From Rhynchopus euleeides (Eukaryota > Euglenozoa > Diplonemea > Diplonemida > Diplonemidae): a DNA stretch of 64,000 nt. This document shows positions 16,932-26,553 of this stretch, in pieces. The position numbers were made by a program, and so were the translations under genes. The stretch lies in NCBI GenBank assembly GCA_963210315.1, contig OY723237.1, positions 1,054,001 to 1,118,000 of the forward strand, in the 5' to 3' direction. How positions within the stretch are numbered: position 1 is the stretch's first letter; every line of letters begins with the position of its first letter. Below the pieces are notes generated by a model that saw only the letters and a list, made by a program, of their open reading frames with translations, searched no databases and was not told where the DNA came from.

Positions 16932-19445
16932 ATGTCACAGGCCGACCTCCACGGGGTCTCCTCCGGGAACACCGGCTCCCAGGCCGGTGGCCAACAGGCC
17001 GCCCCCCTGCCCCCCCTCGAATTCACGGAACCTCGCAGATACGAGCTCCAACCCCTTCCCCCCCTCTATGGTGCCGCCCACGTGCGCACCATTCTCGACC
17101 ACCTCCGGTGGGAGGCGGCGCTGGACAGCCTGGAGGGCGGCGTCGCCGTCCTCGCTGCCGAGCAACCCCCCACCCACGGCACCCCCCCCACATGGACTCT
17201 AGTAGTCAACGGGAAGGAGGTGGTCCTGACGGACACGCTGCTCCTCGAGGAGCAGAAGCAGAGGGAGGCGGCCGCGAAGAAGCAGGCCGAGGAGGTGCTC
17301 CGCCTGAAGCGGCGCTATGAGAGCGTCCGCGACAGGCTCCAGGAGGAGCGCGCCACGGCCGCGAAGGCGGGAAGGTCTGCGAAGTCGCAGGCCAGCGGCA
17401 CGGTTGGGCGGACCGGGCGTGGTGGCGGAGCAGCAGCGGCGGCGAAGCAGCAGGCGCAGCAGGCACAGCAGAGAGCTGCCCAGCTCCAGAAGGATCTGGA
17501 GAAGCTCGCCGGGCGCCTGCGGGAGCTCGGGCATGACCCCGCACCTGCCGCCGCCGACTCCGCCACGCAGGGCGACGGCGCGGCTTGTCAAGCCGAGCTG
17601 CAGGGCCTGCGCCGCCTCCTGCAGGACCAGGACGGCCACCGCAAGCGGCTGGAGGCCCAGCTGCTGACCCAGCAGGCACGGCAGGGCGAGCTGGGGCAGC
17701 GGATGGAGGCGATGCAGGGGCACCCGGGCCTGTCAGAGCAGTGGCTCGAAGACCGCCTGCGCCGCCAGGGGGAGCAGCACGCCGAGCAGGTGGCGCTGCT
17801 CGAGGCCCGGCTGGACAGCCACGCCCAGCAGCACGAGCTGCAGATGCAGCGCATGGGGGACCGCCTCGGCCGCCAGGAGGAGCAGCTGCAGGCGCAAGGG
17901 GCCCTGCTGAAGAGCCTCCAGGAGCGCCCCACCACCACACCCCCCACCACTACAGCCACTACGTCCACACTGAAAACGGAGCGTGAACTAAAGGAGCACA
18001 AGGCCCAGCTCCTGGAGGTCGCGAAGCACCAGCAGTCGATGGGCGTGACGGTCTCCCGCCTCCGCGAGCATGTCGGAGGGCTGGGCAAGGCGGTGGGTGA
18101 GGCAGCAGCGAGCACGGATCTGCAGAAGCTGGCTGCTGGGCTCACCGCCTTGGAGGGGCAAGGCCGCGCGCATGCGACGGATCTGACTGCGTCGCGCAAG
18201 GGCTGGGAGGCCAGCCACAAGGCCCTCGAGGCCGACATGCAGGGCCAGCTTGCGCAGCGGGACCTCAAGCACCGGGCCCTTGAGGAGCGCCTCAGCGGCG
18301 CTTGCAAGGCCATGCTGAGCCTGCAAGCCGCGGAGGCGAGCGAGCAGACGCCCCTCTCCCACCACCAGGCGCAGCAGCTCCAGGCGGAGGTGGACGCGGT
18401 CAGGGCCGACCTGGAGGCGCAGCGCGGGCAGGAGCAGCAGCGCCTGGACGCGGCGGTGGCGGAGCTCCGCAGGGCGTGGGAGGCGCAGCAGGGGGAAGCC
18501 GCGGTGGGCGAGCTGCGGCGGCAGACGGAGCGCCTGGGGGTCACGGTGCGCGACCTGCGGGCCTCCTGCGAGGCTGACCGCAAGGACGCCACGGCCGCCC
18601 AGCAGCAGTCGGAGCGGGCGACCGGGGAGCAGGTGGCCCGCCTCCAGAGCCGCCTGGATGAGGTGTGTGGGGAGCTGCGGGGGACCTGCGAGGCGCAGAT
18701 GGCGCGGCACGGGGCCCAGCAGCTCAAGGCCCTTGCCGAGAAGGCAACCCAGCTCGACACTACCCTTCGAGCTGACCTCCAACAGGCAGGGAAGGAGGAG
18801 GGCGAGAGGGTGCAGCGCCAGCTGACGCAGCAGGCCAGCGAGCTCGGGCAGAGCTGGCAGGGCCTGCTAGAGGGGGTGCGCGACGCGGAGGAGCAGCGCA
18901 AGCTGCAACACCAGGAGATGCTCATCTCCGTGAGGCGGGAGCTGAGCGCTGCCACAAAGGGGCTGGGTGCGTCCAAGGGGGCGAAGGGCAAACCGCCGGC
19001 GGGGCCCACGGCCGGGCCGGCTGCGGATGCCCTGCCAGCACCCACAAAACCCGCCCGCTCCTCCCCCAGCACCACCACCACCACCACCTCTGCCACCTCC
19101 GCCGCCTCTGACTCCTCCGCCCCTGCCCCGCCCAGTGATTCGAGCAGTAAACCCGTGACACCTATGGCACCCGGGGCACCAACAACGTCGAGCGCCGCCC
19201 CGACCCCAGCGCAGCCAGCAGCAGTGCCGCCGGCAGCACCGGCGCCGCCTGCCCAGCCTGCCCCGCCGGCCCCACCCCTCCTTGAAGCCCTGACGCCCAC
19301 GGCAGTTGGCGGGGATGAGGCCCCACCCTGTAGGGTGCCGGGAGCCAGCAGGAACGGGAGGACCAGGCAGGCCTCCATCACGGCGTACCTGAAGCCTCGT
19401 TCCAACCGCCTTACCCCCTACCCGCAGAAGCCGGATGAGGAATAG
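16932..19445 (+). CDS. ORF1: long coiled-coil protein of the non-LTR retrotransposon
   Basis: 837 residues starting MSQADLHGVSS. Residues 1-90 may form a small globular region (FTEPRRYELQPLPPLYGAAH; WTLVVNGKEVVLTD). About residues 105-680 are a Gln/Glu/Ala/Arg-rich coiled coil with heptad spacing, interrupted by short Gly/Ala/Pro stretches. About 690-800 is Ala/Pro/Thr/Ser low complexity. The tail contains QASITAYL (813-820), which fits a PCNA-interacting (PIP) box (Q-x-x-I-x-x-Y), followed by basic residues. There is no CCHC knuckle. It probably coats the element RNA; that is inferred from its place before ORF2. It ends GAA TAG GGG GGC, and the frame after the stop runs straight into ORF2. 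A host coiled-coil gene next to a LINE fragment is a less likely alternative. Confidence 0.78.
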   Translation: MSQADLHGVSSGNTGSQAGGQQAAPLPPLEFTEPRRYELQPLPPLYGAAHVRTILDHLRWEAALDSLEGGVAVLAAEQPPTHGTPPTWTLVVNGKEVVLTDTLLLEEQKQREAAAKKQAEEVLRLKRRYESVRDRLQEERATAAKAGRSAKSQASGTVGRTGRGGGAAAAAKQQAQQAQQRAAQLQKDLEKLAGRLRELGHDPAPAAADSATQGDGAACQAELQGLRRLLQDQDGHRKRLEAQLLTQQARQGELGQRMEAMQGHPGLSEQWLEDRLRRQGEQHAEQVALLEARLDSHAQQHELQMQRMGDRLGRQEEQLQAQGALLKSLQERPTTTPPTTTATTSTLKTERELKEHKAQLLEVAKHQQSMGVTVSRLREHVGGLGKAVGEAAASTDLQKLAAGLTALEGQGRAHATDLTASRKGWEASHKALEADMQGQLAQRDLKHRALEERLSGACKAMLSLQAAEASEQTPLSHHQAQQLQAEVDAVRADLEAQRGQEQQRLDAAVAELRRAWEAQQGEAAVGELRRQTERLGVTVRDLRASCEADRKDATAAQQQSERATGEQVARLQSRLDEVCGELRGTCEAQMARHGAQQLKALAEKATQLDTTLRADLQQAGKEEGERVQRQLTQQASELGQSWQGLLEGVRDAEEQRKLQHQEMLISVRRELSAATKGLGASKGAKGKPPAGPTAGPAADALPAPTKPARSSPSTTTTTTSATSAASDSSAPAPPSDSSSKPVTPMAPGAPTTSSAAPTPAQPAAVPPAAPAPPAQPAPPAPPLLEALTPTAVGGDEAPPCRVPGASRNGRTRQASITAYLKPRSNRLTPYPQKPDEE

Positions 19446-22400
19446 GGGGGCGGGCGCTCCGGCCAGCGGGGGGGACCCGCGCAGGAGATTAACGTTCCCC
19501 CTGGCCGGGGTGCCGACCACGTCTGGGGACAAATCACGTTCGCCGTCGGGCCCCCAGCCGCACCCCACCCCGAGAAACAGGAGGTCTCGGGGCGTATACA
19601 AACACCTCCACACACCCCAAGTAGAACCCCAACCCCAACATCACCCCCAACCCCACCTAGACCCAGCCGAGCCGCTGTACGGGCAGGAGATACCCGGGCA
19701 ACGGCCCCGTGCTGGGACCCCGTAGATTTGGCGACAGGGGCAGGAGAACCCCGGCGCCTCCGTGGGGGGGGACAGGAGTACTCCCCCTCCACCATAGAGC
19801 AAGACGAGCAGTGGTTGACGCATGCTGCAAGGAGACTGATGGCGCTCCGGGTACCAGTGCCGAAGGACGGCAACTGCCAGTACGCCGGCCTTGCAGAGCA
19901 GTGCGCGGAGTGGACAGCAGGCGGGTTGCGTGCAGCGGTGGCGTCGTCCATGCGGCAAAACGCAGAGCGCAGGGCCTCGTACGTGCCCGACCACGATGAC
20001 CCGCAGGCCCCTACATCCTACGACGACTACGTCGAGAAGCAGACGCGCCCGGGGACATACGGAGACGCGGCTACCCTCCGGGTTGCGGCAGAAGTTCTGG
20101 ATGCCCAGGTGTGGCTGCTCGCCTCCAACAGCAAGCAATGCATGACCCGGTGTGGGGAGGGAGCCAAGGTGCTGGGCCTTACGTGGAGGCCCTTCCACTA
20201 CGATGTGCTCCGTTTCCCCCTTAGCCTGGCCCGGGAGCTAGCTGTGACGCCGACCAACCAGTGGGACATCCCTGCAGCCCTTCCTATGCCCACCCCGGCC
20301 ACAGCGGACGGGACGCGAGTGCCTACGCCCGTCCAGGGGTCCACAGCGTCACCGCCCCCGCGGCGATTGCGGCATCCTGCATATCAACTAACAACACCGG
20401 GAGTGATCAGGCTGGCGACAGCGAACGTAACGTCACTGCAGACGCACCTAGGCGACGTGGCGGGCCTGAAGGCGGATGTTGTGGCCCTGCAGGAAACCCG
20501 AGTCCCGGACCCGAGCAAGGGCACGCACAACGGCTACTTCGCAGCCCACGGCTGGGCTATGCACTGGGGCAAGGGCATGCCCAGGGTCGCAGGCGCGAAC
20601 GGCCGCGAACAAACAAGGCCCGGAGGTGTGGCTGTCATGGCGAAGGAGGGCCTTGTCGCGCAAGTGGTGCAGCCGAAGACCGCGCAGGAGCAGAAGTTGT
20701 ACGACAGTACCCGCATGGTGCACGTAGTGCTAGCGATTGGAGACGGGAAAACGGCGCTTCATATCCTGAGCGTGTACGGCCACTCGGGGACCGAAGTGGG
20801 TGAGCAGCGGGAAGCCCTCCTGCAAGAGACGCTCGACCTCGCAGCTGGGTTGGGGCAGGTGCCCGTGCTACTGATGGGGGACCTCAACACCAACCCGGAA
20901 ACCAGCGCCACGCTGTCCCAGGCGTGCCGGGTGGGCGGCTGGGTCGACGTGGCGACGACGCATGCGGAGCTCGCACAACAGAGCGTGCAGAACACGTGCT
21001 GGGCGTCGGAGAACGGCACTCGGCTGGACATCTGCCTGATGAACTCCTGCGCAGCGCCGGCCCTGCGTCGCGTTGAGGTGGCGAAGCGGGGGGACTACGA
21101 CATACCCACGCACTGCCCGCTTTTTGTAGACCTAGACCTCACTGCCTTCCGCCGCCCCAAAAAGATCTGCATTCTTCCCACCCCTTTCCCTGCGGGTAAG
21201 CCCAAGCTGGGAGACGCTGCGGCGAGAGGGATAATGCAGGACGTGCTTGCAGAGGGGGAACTGCGCCACGGAGCAACGGCCGCGCAGCTCCTCCACCGAG
21301 CCTCCACCTGCGGCGAGCGTTTCCTAAAGCGTGTCCATGTAGGCCACCTGGAGAGGCAGGAAGCGGCCTACACAGGCAGAGCGGAGGGCTACCACATGCA
21401 GTGGTCGCGGGCGGCCACCAAGCACCACCCCGCCTCTGCACGGGGGGCCGGTGACACGAACACCCGGGCGAAGGACGGACTGTTGGGGAACCTCCGATGC
21501 CTCGTCCAAGAGGGTCTCAAGCGACTGCAAGCCGATGCACCGTACGGCCTCACGAATGGGGAGAAGCACGCCTGGAACGCCGCAAAGAACCGCCTGAGGG
21601 AGGGGGGCCTCCCCCAGGGGCTGCAAGCAGCGCTGACGAACACAACCTCGCAGTTGCCGGACCTGGAGATCCTGGAGCAGGCCCTCATTGCCTTGGAGGG
21701 GTCGCAGAGGGGCATGTTCGACAGGCTCCGCGACGCGAGGATCCGCACGTGGAAGGCGAGGATGCAGAAAGCTTGGACATACGAGGCAGGGCAGGTGTTC
21801 GCGTACCTCGCAGATCGCTTCTGCGCTCCAGCCACCTTCATGCGGCGCGAAGACGGCTCTTTCACGGCCTGCCCCAAGGAGGCGGACGAGCTGCTGAGGA
21901 GCGACACGGCGTGGGGAGGGTACTTCCGTAAGTACGCAACGACGCCAGAGCCCCGGTGGGACACCTTCCGCCAAAAGTACCTCCGCTTTCTCCCCGAGGT
22001 GGCTGACATGGAGTGCAAGACCATCACGGCAGAAGACGTTGGGAAGGCCTTGGCCAAGATGTCCACGTCCACCTCGCCGGGCCTGCACGGTTGGCGGGTC
22101 CACGAACTGAGACAACTCCCGCACGAACTCCTCAGGCTCTTCGCGGAGGTGTTCAACGAAGTTGAACGGTCGGGCGAGTGGCCGGAGCAGCTGATGCACG
22201 CCATGATCTGCCTCATCCCCAAGCCTGGCAGCTCAGGAGAGCCACTGTCGCAGCGCCCCATCAGTATCACCCCCGTGCTGTACAGAGTGTGGGCAGCTAT
22301 CCGGGTGAAACCGGCACTGAAGTGGTTGGAGATCATCGCGCCCGAAGACCTGCACGGCTGCCGGCCTGGCCACGGTGCGGAGGACCTCATCTGGCACCTG

Positions 22401-23360
22401 GCGGCACGTATTGAAGAAGCCCACCTCACAGGGCGACCGCTGCACGGAGTCGCCCTCGACTTCAAGAAGTGCTTCGACACGGTGCCAATCGACCTCACCT
22501 TCCGCCTGGCTGCGGAGCTCGGTTTCGACGCCCGTGTCCTGCGCACCCTGCGAGCAGCGTACAGGACGATGCAGCGGCACTTCCGGGCGAGCGGCACCAT
22601 CGGGGAAGGCTTCCTGCCAACTAACGGCATCATGCAGGGTTGCCCCATCAGTGTCGTGCTGATTAACGTGCTGGTGGGTGTGTGGATGAGGATGGTCGAG
22701 CACCGGCAGGACACAAGGGCGCTGTCTTTCGTTGACGACGTATACGCCACAGCCCCCAGCCCGGAGATCCTGCAAGACGTTGTAGACGACTCTGCGGGTT
22801 TCTCCCACGACACCGGGATGGCTATTTGTGCAGAAATCAAGTCTCACGTTTTCTCGACATCCCCCGGGCCGCTCCGGATTATGTACCGGGCAAGGGATGG
22901 CGAGGCCACTCCCCTCCGGCAGCGCAACAGCTTCGACTGTCTCGGGGCCATGCTACACGCGCGCCTGATCAGGGAAGGGCGCACAGCGCCCCAGTCCGAG
23001 CGCATCGCCCGCCGGAAGGAAGGTGCGCAGCAGAACCTCCGCAGAACCTCAGCGCTGCCCCTGCCGGTGGTAATGGAAAGGGCAGGCGGCGGCGATGACG
23101 GCAGGGGCTCGACTATATTACGATGCCCTCGTAACTCGTTGGGACAGCAAGGACATCAGGCGATGGAGGGGCCTCTTCGTCGCCGCGCTCTGGTCTGGCC
23201 CACCTCGCAGAGCACAGGAGATTGTGCTGTGTGTCCTCCATCAGGCGCACCGGGTGGACCCCGCTGTCGCCCCCCCCTACCGGCAGATCACCACATGGGC
23301 CAAGCAGATCAAAAAGTGGAGTCACAGCAGGGTGCTGTCCGAGGCAGCCTGGGGGAGTAG
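19446..23360 (+). CDS. ORF2 part 1: OTU protease, AP-endonuclease and reverse transcriptase
   Basis: Open in the ORF1 frame directly after the TAG; the first ATG is near 19839, so readthrough or a non-AUG start is implied for the N terminus. Numbered from 19446: an OTU-like cysteine protease with PVPKDGNCQY (Cys144), the YGDAATLRVAAEVL helix and FHYDVL (His251); an APE-type endonuclease with ATANVTSL, LQETRV, VYGHSG, MGDLNTNPE (Asp479) and the SDH-equivalent PTHCPLFVDL; and a reverse transcriptase with LIPKPG, RPISITP, ALDFKKCFDTV, NGIMQGCPIS and FVDD (1095-1098). The sequence after about 23090 in this frame (GDDGRGSTIL...) is out of phase; the true continuation is in the +1 frame. Endonuclease plus RT supports target-primed reverse transcription. 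Confidence 0.88.
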   Translation, partial: GGGRSGQRGGPAQEINVPPGRGADHVWGQITFAVGPPAAPHPEKQEVSGRIQTPPHTPSRTPTPTSPPTPPRPSRAAVRAGDTRATAPCWDPVDLATGAGEPRRLRGGGQEYSPSTIEQDEQWLTHAARRLMALRVPVPKDGNCQYAGLAEQCAEWTAGGLRAAVASSMRQNAERRASYVPDHDDPQAPTSYDDYVEKQTRPGTYGDAATLRVAAEVLDAQVWLLASNSKQCMTRCGEGAKVLGLTWRPFHYDVLRFPLSLARELAVTPTNQWDIPAALPMPTPATADGTRVPTPVQGSTASPPPRRLRHPAYQLTTPGVIRLATANVTSLQTHLGDVAGLKADVVALQETRVPDPSKGTHNGYFAAHGWAMHWGKGMPRVAGANGREQTRPGGVAVMAKEGLVAQVVQPKTAQEQKLYDSTRMVHVVLAIGDGKTALHILSVYGHSGTEVGEQREALLQETLDLAAGLGQVPVLLMGDLNTNPETSATLSQACRVGGWVDVATTHAELAQQSVQNTCWASENGTRLDICLMNSCAAPALRRVEVAKRGDYDIPTHCPLFVDLDLTAFRRPKKICILPTPFPAGKPKLGDAAARGIMQDVLAEGELRHGATAAQLLHRASTCGERFLKRVHVGHLERQEAAYTGRAEGYHMQWSRAATKHHPASARGAGDTNTRAKDGLLGNLRCLVQEGLKRLQADAPYGLTNGEKHAWNAAKNRLREGGLPQGLQAALTNTTSQLPDLEILEQALIALEGSQRGMFDRLRDARIRTWKARMQKAWTYEAGQVFAYLADRFCAPATFMRREDGSFTACPKEADELLRSDTAWGGYFRKYATTPEPRWDTFRQKYLRFLPEVADMECKTITAEDVGKALAKMSTSTSPGLHGWRVHELRQLPHELLRLFAEVFNEVERSGEWPEQLMHAMICLIPKPGSSGEPLSQRPISITPVLYRVWAAIRVKPALKWLEIIAPEDLHGCRPGHGAEDLIWHLAARIEEAHLTGRPLHGVALDFKKCFDTVPIDLTFRLAAELGFDARVLRTLRAAYRTMQRHFRASGTIGEGFLPTNGIMQGCPISVVLINVLVGVWMRMVEHRQDTRALSFVDDVYATAPSPEILQDVVDDSAGFSHDTGMAICAEIKSHVFSTSPGPLRIMYRARDGEATPLRQRNSFDCLGAMLHARLIREGRTAPQSERIARRKEGAQQNLRRTSALPLPVVMERAGGGDDGRGSTILRCPRNSLGQQGHQAMEGPLRRRALVWPTSQSTGDCAVCPPSGAPGGPRCRPPLPADHHMGQADQKVESQQGAVRGSLGE

Positions 23361-25155
23361 AGAGAGGCTTGAGGGGACAGGCCCCTTCGCGCTTTTCTGG
23401 GCCGCCCTGCAGGGGATTGAATGGCGCTGGAGTGCTGCGACCACCCTGGCTTACACTGACGAAGCTGGTCGCGATGTCACCTTCGACCCTGTTGCTGCAA
23501 CACCGAGCGCCTGGGCTATCTTTGCACACGACCTCCGCCAATCCCTGCGTAACGCAACGGCGAAGAAGCTGGCCGAACGCAGAGACGACTTCCAAGGAGC
23601 AGAGCACGGCATTGACGGGAGGGTGACACGTTGCGTCCTGGAGGGAGAGGGCGCTGCAATCACGGGGTACCAGCGAGGCCTCCTCCGCTCCGTTGTTGCA
23701 GGGGCGGTGCCTGCTCGTGGGCGCACAGGTCTGGGGGAGGTGTGCCGATACTGCACATCTGGGACCCCGGAGACGGTATCACACCTGTGGTGGGACTGCG
23801 CGGCATGGGAGCCAGTCCGCCAGAAGCACCCCATAGCAGCGAGGGACCGGACGGCCTGGCCGGCATGCCTGGCCCAGTGCGGGGTGGCGCCCATTTACAG
23901 ATACAGCGTCCCGGAGAACGAGCAGCCGCTGCCCATGTCCTTTGCGGACAGGATCACCACCGTGGCACAGCTCCACCGCTACTTCATCGCAGTCCTGGCG
24001 GCGCGACAGGAGAAGGACGGGCTGCTCGACCGCTCTGTGCGCCATCACCGTACTACCGTCTACCCCTGGGAGTGGAGCACCCCTAACCCCGAGAGTGCCT
24101 CCATCCCTGCACTGGCGCCTTCCGAAGTCAAGCAGACGTGGGGCAAGCGGCCCCCAGGCATGTGGGTGGCCCTCTGCGACTGGCTAAGGGGCCTAAAGTG
24201 GGGACCGCAGGGGAGTGAGCATACTGTGACCCTGATGGAGCTGGCCGTGGACTTCGAGCTATCAACTGGCCTTACCCTCCCAGACACCGTGACGCGCCGC
24301 ATCCGCCCCCCCGCCCACGTGGACCCGAATAGGAAGGGCGCGAGGGAGGCCCGCTCGCGCATCCCTGCAGACACAGCCCCAGGGCTCACCCTGTACTTTG
24401 ACGGTGGTGCGCGCGACAATGGCACCCCCTTCGCCGTGGCGGGGGCAGGGGCGGTGCTATACCAAGACGGTTGCAAGGTTTCAGAGAAAGTACTCCCGCT
24501 GCTGAACGTGCGTAGCAACAACATTGCTGAGTACGAGGCGCTCCGTGCAGGTCTGCGCCTCCTCGAGAGGGGTGATGCCCCTGAGGGCCCAGTCACAGTG
24601 CGGGGCGACTCCCAGGTGGTGCTGCGCCAGCTCCAAGGGGACTCATTGTGCCGGGATGCCGCCCTCCGTCCTCTGTTCCTCAGCACGTCCCGGCTAGCTG
24701 CGGACCTCCAACCGAGGTTCACTCTCACATACGAGCATGTGAAGAGGGAATCCAACACAGATGCTGATGCCCTCAGTAACGCCGCGATGGACGAGGCTGA
24801 AAGGCTGGGGGCCTCACGGCAGCAGCTCCAGCAGGACCTCACGGTGTTCCAGAGCAGTATCCTGGGGAAGGCTGCCTCGCTGAAGGGGCTCTGCAGCATG
24901 GTGACGAAAGTAGGCACTGGGCCCTGGCATTGCGGCCATGCTGCCAACTCAACAGTCCTCACGGCGATCGGTGGATCTGTGGCGGCGGGCCTGTCGAGGA
25001 GGGCCCAGCTGAACCCTGCCACTGAGTCGGTGATGCGCAGCCTCCAAGCGCACCTGGCTGTGCCAGCCCCCAGCCGGACGGATACAGTGTTCCATGATCG
25101 CGGAATGGCGTGGGCCGCTACCTTCGCTCCGCAGCCGCACTACCCTGAGGGTTGA
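23074..25155 (+). CDS. ORF2 part 2: RT thumb, zinc finger and RNase H
   Basis: Open from just after a TAA at 23071-23073; its first ATG (23095) starts MTAGARLYYDAL. It continues ORF2 in the +1 frame, as if one G had been gained in the GGCAGGCGGCGGCG run at 23081-23094. It has a zf-RVT-like finger CRYCTSGTPETVSHLWWDC (C-x2-C-x9-H-x4-C, about 23743-23799) and an RNase HI domain with the Asp of YFDGG (24400-24402), the Glu of IAEYEALRAG, the Asp of RGDSQVV and the final Asp of NTDADALSNAAMD, so all four metal ligands are present. It stops at TGA 25153-25155. Confidence 0.85.
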   Translation, partial: WKGQAAAMTAGARLYYDALVTRWDSKDIRRWRGLFVAALWSGPPRRAQEIVLCVLHQAHRVDPAVAPPYRQITTWAKQIKKWSHSRVLSEAAWGSRERLEGTGPFALFWAALQGIEWRWSAATTLAYTDEAGRDVTFDPVAATPSAWAIFAHDLRQSLRNATAKKLAERRDDFQGAEHGIDGRVTRCVLEGEGAAITGYQRGLLRSVVAGAVPARGRTGLGEVCRYCTSGTPETVSHLWWDCAAWEPVRQKHPIAARDRTAWPACLAQCGVAPIYRYSVPENEQPLPMSFADRITTVAQLHRYFIAVLAARQEKDGLLDRSVRHHRTTVYPWEWSTPNPESASIPALAPSEVKQTWGKRPPGMWVALCDWLRGLKWGPQGSEHTVTLMELAVDFELSTGLTLPDTVTRRIRPPAHVDPNRKGAREARSRIPADTAPGLTLYFDGGARDNGTPFAVAGAGAVLYQDGCKVSEKVLPLLNVRSNNIAEYEALRAGLRLLERGDAPEGPVTVRGDSQVVLRQLQGDSLCRDAALRPLFLSTSRLAADLQPRFTLTYEHVKRESNTDADALSNAAMDEAERLGASRQQLQQDLTVFQSSILGKAASLKGLCSMVTKVGTGPWHCGHAANSTVLTAIGGSVAAGLSRRAQLNPATESVMRSLQAHLAVPAPSRTDTVFHDRGMAWAATFAPQPHYPEG

Positions 25156-25572
25156 CAGCAATCGGCCCAGCAGTGGGCGGCGCGTGGTCGGCAGGCCAAC
25201 AGCCGGGTAGGGCGCCCATGGGAGCGGAGGGGCGCTGCCCCCCGAACTGCTCCCCCTGGTGCCAGGAGGAACGCAAAGGTGCTTGCCTGCAAGTTGCATT
25301 GGAAGCCCCGTTGCTCGGCATGCCAGAAGCGGCGCCTCCCGGAGGAGGTGTGCTGCCGTAACCACCACAAGGAGGGGGACGGGCTCCCGGTCACTATGGG
25401 CTTCTGCAAACGCCACAGCATGGACCGATGCGGTGACTGCTACAGCGATGGCAAAACACTACCACATTGCTGCCAAACACACCACGCCGGCTATGCTGCA
25501 CGCCCTCCTCCCCGGAGTGGCACTGAGTTGGCCCCACACTCTAACCCGAGTGGGGCCTCCGCTGTGACGTAG
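25156..25572 (+). pseudogene. Cys/His-rich continuation of ORF2 beyond an in-frame TGA
   Basis: The ORF2 part 2 frame stays open for another 138 codons after TGA 25153-25155. Its middle is dense in possible zinc ligands (RCSACQKRR, VCCRNHH, GFCKRHSMDRCGDC, LPHCCQTHH), which is hard to explain by chance. It is either the original C-terminal domain cut off by a nonsense mutation (CGA to TGA is one step) or a domain made by readthrough. There is no upstream ATG that would make it a separate gene. I cannot name the fold. Confidence 0.5.
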
Positions 25573-25677
25573 AAATGGGCGGGGGTGGGCAATGATCCGC
25601 GCAGGATCTCCCCACACAAAACGTGGTCACCACACACACACAAACACAGTGTCACACACGTGTGTAGTTTGATCGCG

Positions 25678-25725
25678 GCAGAGAGCACGCCGAACACCTG
25701 CTCCTGGTGGGGTGTCCACTGTTGG
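25678..25725 (+). repeat. Diverged dispersed repeat, copy 1
   Basis: Shares the core AGCACGCCGAACACCTGCTC with 26554-26608 (four substitutions), followed in both by CACTGTT. Origin unknown. Confidence 0.45.
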
Positions 25726-26553
25726 CAGAACACATCGCACTGTCAACCTCACGCAGGGTGACCTCGGCTGCGCAGAACCAACCCACATGCACACAGCGAT
25801 GATGGATCATGTGTGATGTCTTCGCAAGAAAAGGAATGTTCTGCGGTGGCCCCTGAAGAGGCTTGATTTGCACCGTTCTTACGCACTTCTTACGTAGGTC
25901 TTATACAGGGGAGGGGGGGAGTCACCGCTTCTGGTGAAGGGTGAATAGTTTACAACGTTGGCCAGCCAGTGCCAAACCTGAACTGAAAAGCAAATATCAA
26001 ATGGCGCTGCTCGGTGGCGGGATCGTTTTTGGATATGCTGGTCGGGGAGAAGGCGGGAAAACTGGTTCTGCCGGGACACCCAGCACACACGCACACCGCA
26101 CCACCTGTTTGGGAAAGGGGGCTTGTGAAGTGTGTTCGCAGAAGGGCCTGGGGCACGGAAAGCCCTTTTTGAGTTCTCCGGAGATTCAAAAGTACATCGC
26201 CTCGAACAAACCAAATGATGGGTGCCCGGCGATGTGCAGAGAAGCACGCCGCAGGGCCGGTAGGCTGGATAGTGGGCTGCTGTGTTCACATCATCGGCGA
26301 GCGCATCAGCACCTCGGTCTGCGGTGGGTCCTTGAACCGGACAAGGCTTCGGTATGAATTTGGTGTTGCCCCTGCATCAGCTGCACCGTCCAGCAGCGGC
26401 GTGCTCAGCGGAGGCGATCTGTGGACGGGTTGGTGGTTGTGGTGGTGCTGTCAAGTGGTAGGATACTGTGCTCGGCTGGGAAATGGAAAGTGGGGCAGGT
26501 GATACGACTCTGAGACAGACACCACACACATGCAGGCGAATCTCTTTAGAATG

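Larger units (their letters stand above)
16932..25572 (+). mobile_element. Non-LTR retrotransposon with coiled-coil ORF1 and OTU-APE-RT-RNase H ORF2
   Basis: A LINE-type element: ORF1 (16932-19442), TAG, ORF2 N-terminal part in the same frame (19446-23360), a +1 frame change near 23074-23095, the ORF2 C-terminal part (to 25155), TGA, and a further open Cys/His-rich stretch in the same frame to 25572. Domain order (OTU-like protease, APE-type endonuclease, RT, zf-RVT-like finger, RNase H) suits the APE-bearing clades that keep RNase H (I/Tad-like), but the exact clade needs a tree. The ends are not defined: I see no poly(A) tail or target-site duplication. The interruptions mean either an inactive copy or programmed recoding. 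It is the only large plus-strand coding block here. Confidence 0.85.

Noticed and set aside
19435..19725. 96-codon frame overlapping the end of LINE ORF1
   Set aside because: Pro/His-rich translation without a domain; the ORF1 frame across the TAG leads directly into the OTU domain and explains this stretch better.
12464..25155. Non-standard genetic code explaining the in-frame TGA and TAG codons
   Set aside because: Poly(A) polymerase, aprataxin and the giant gene end at TGA and the DUF4116 gene at TAG, each exactly where the protein should end.
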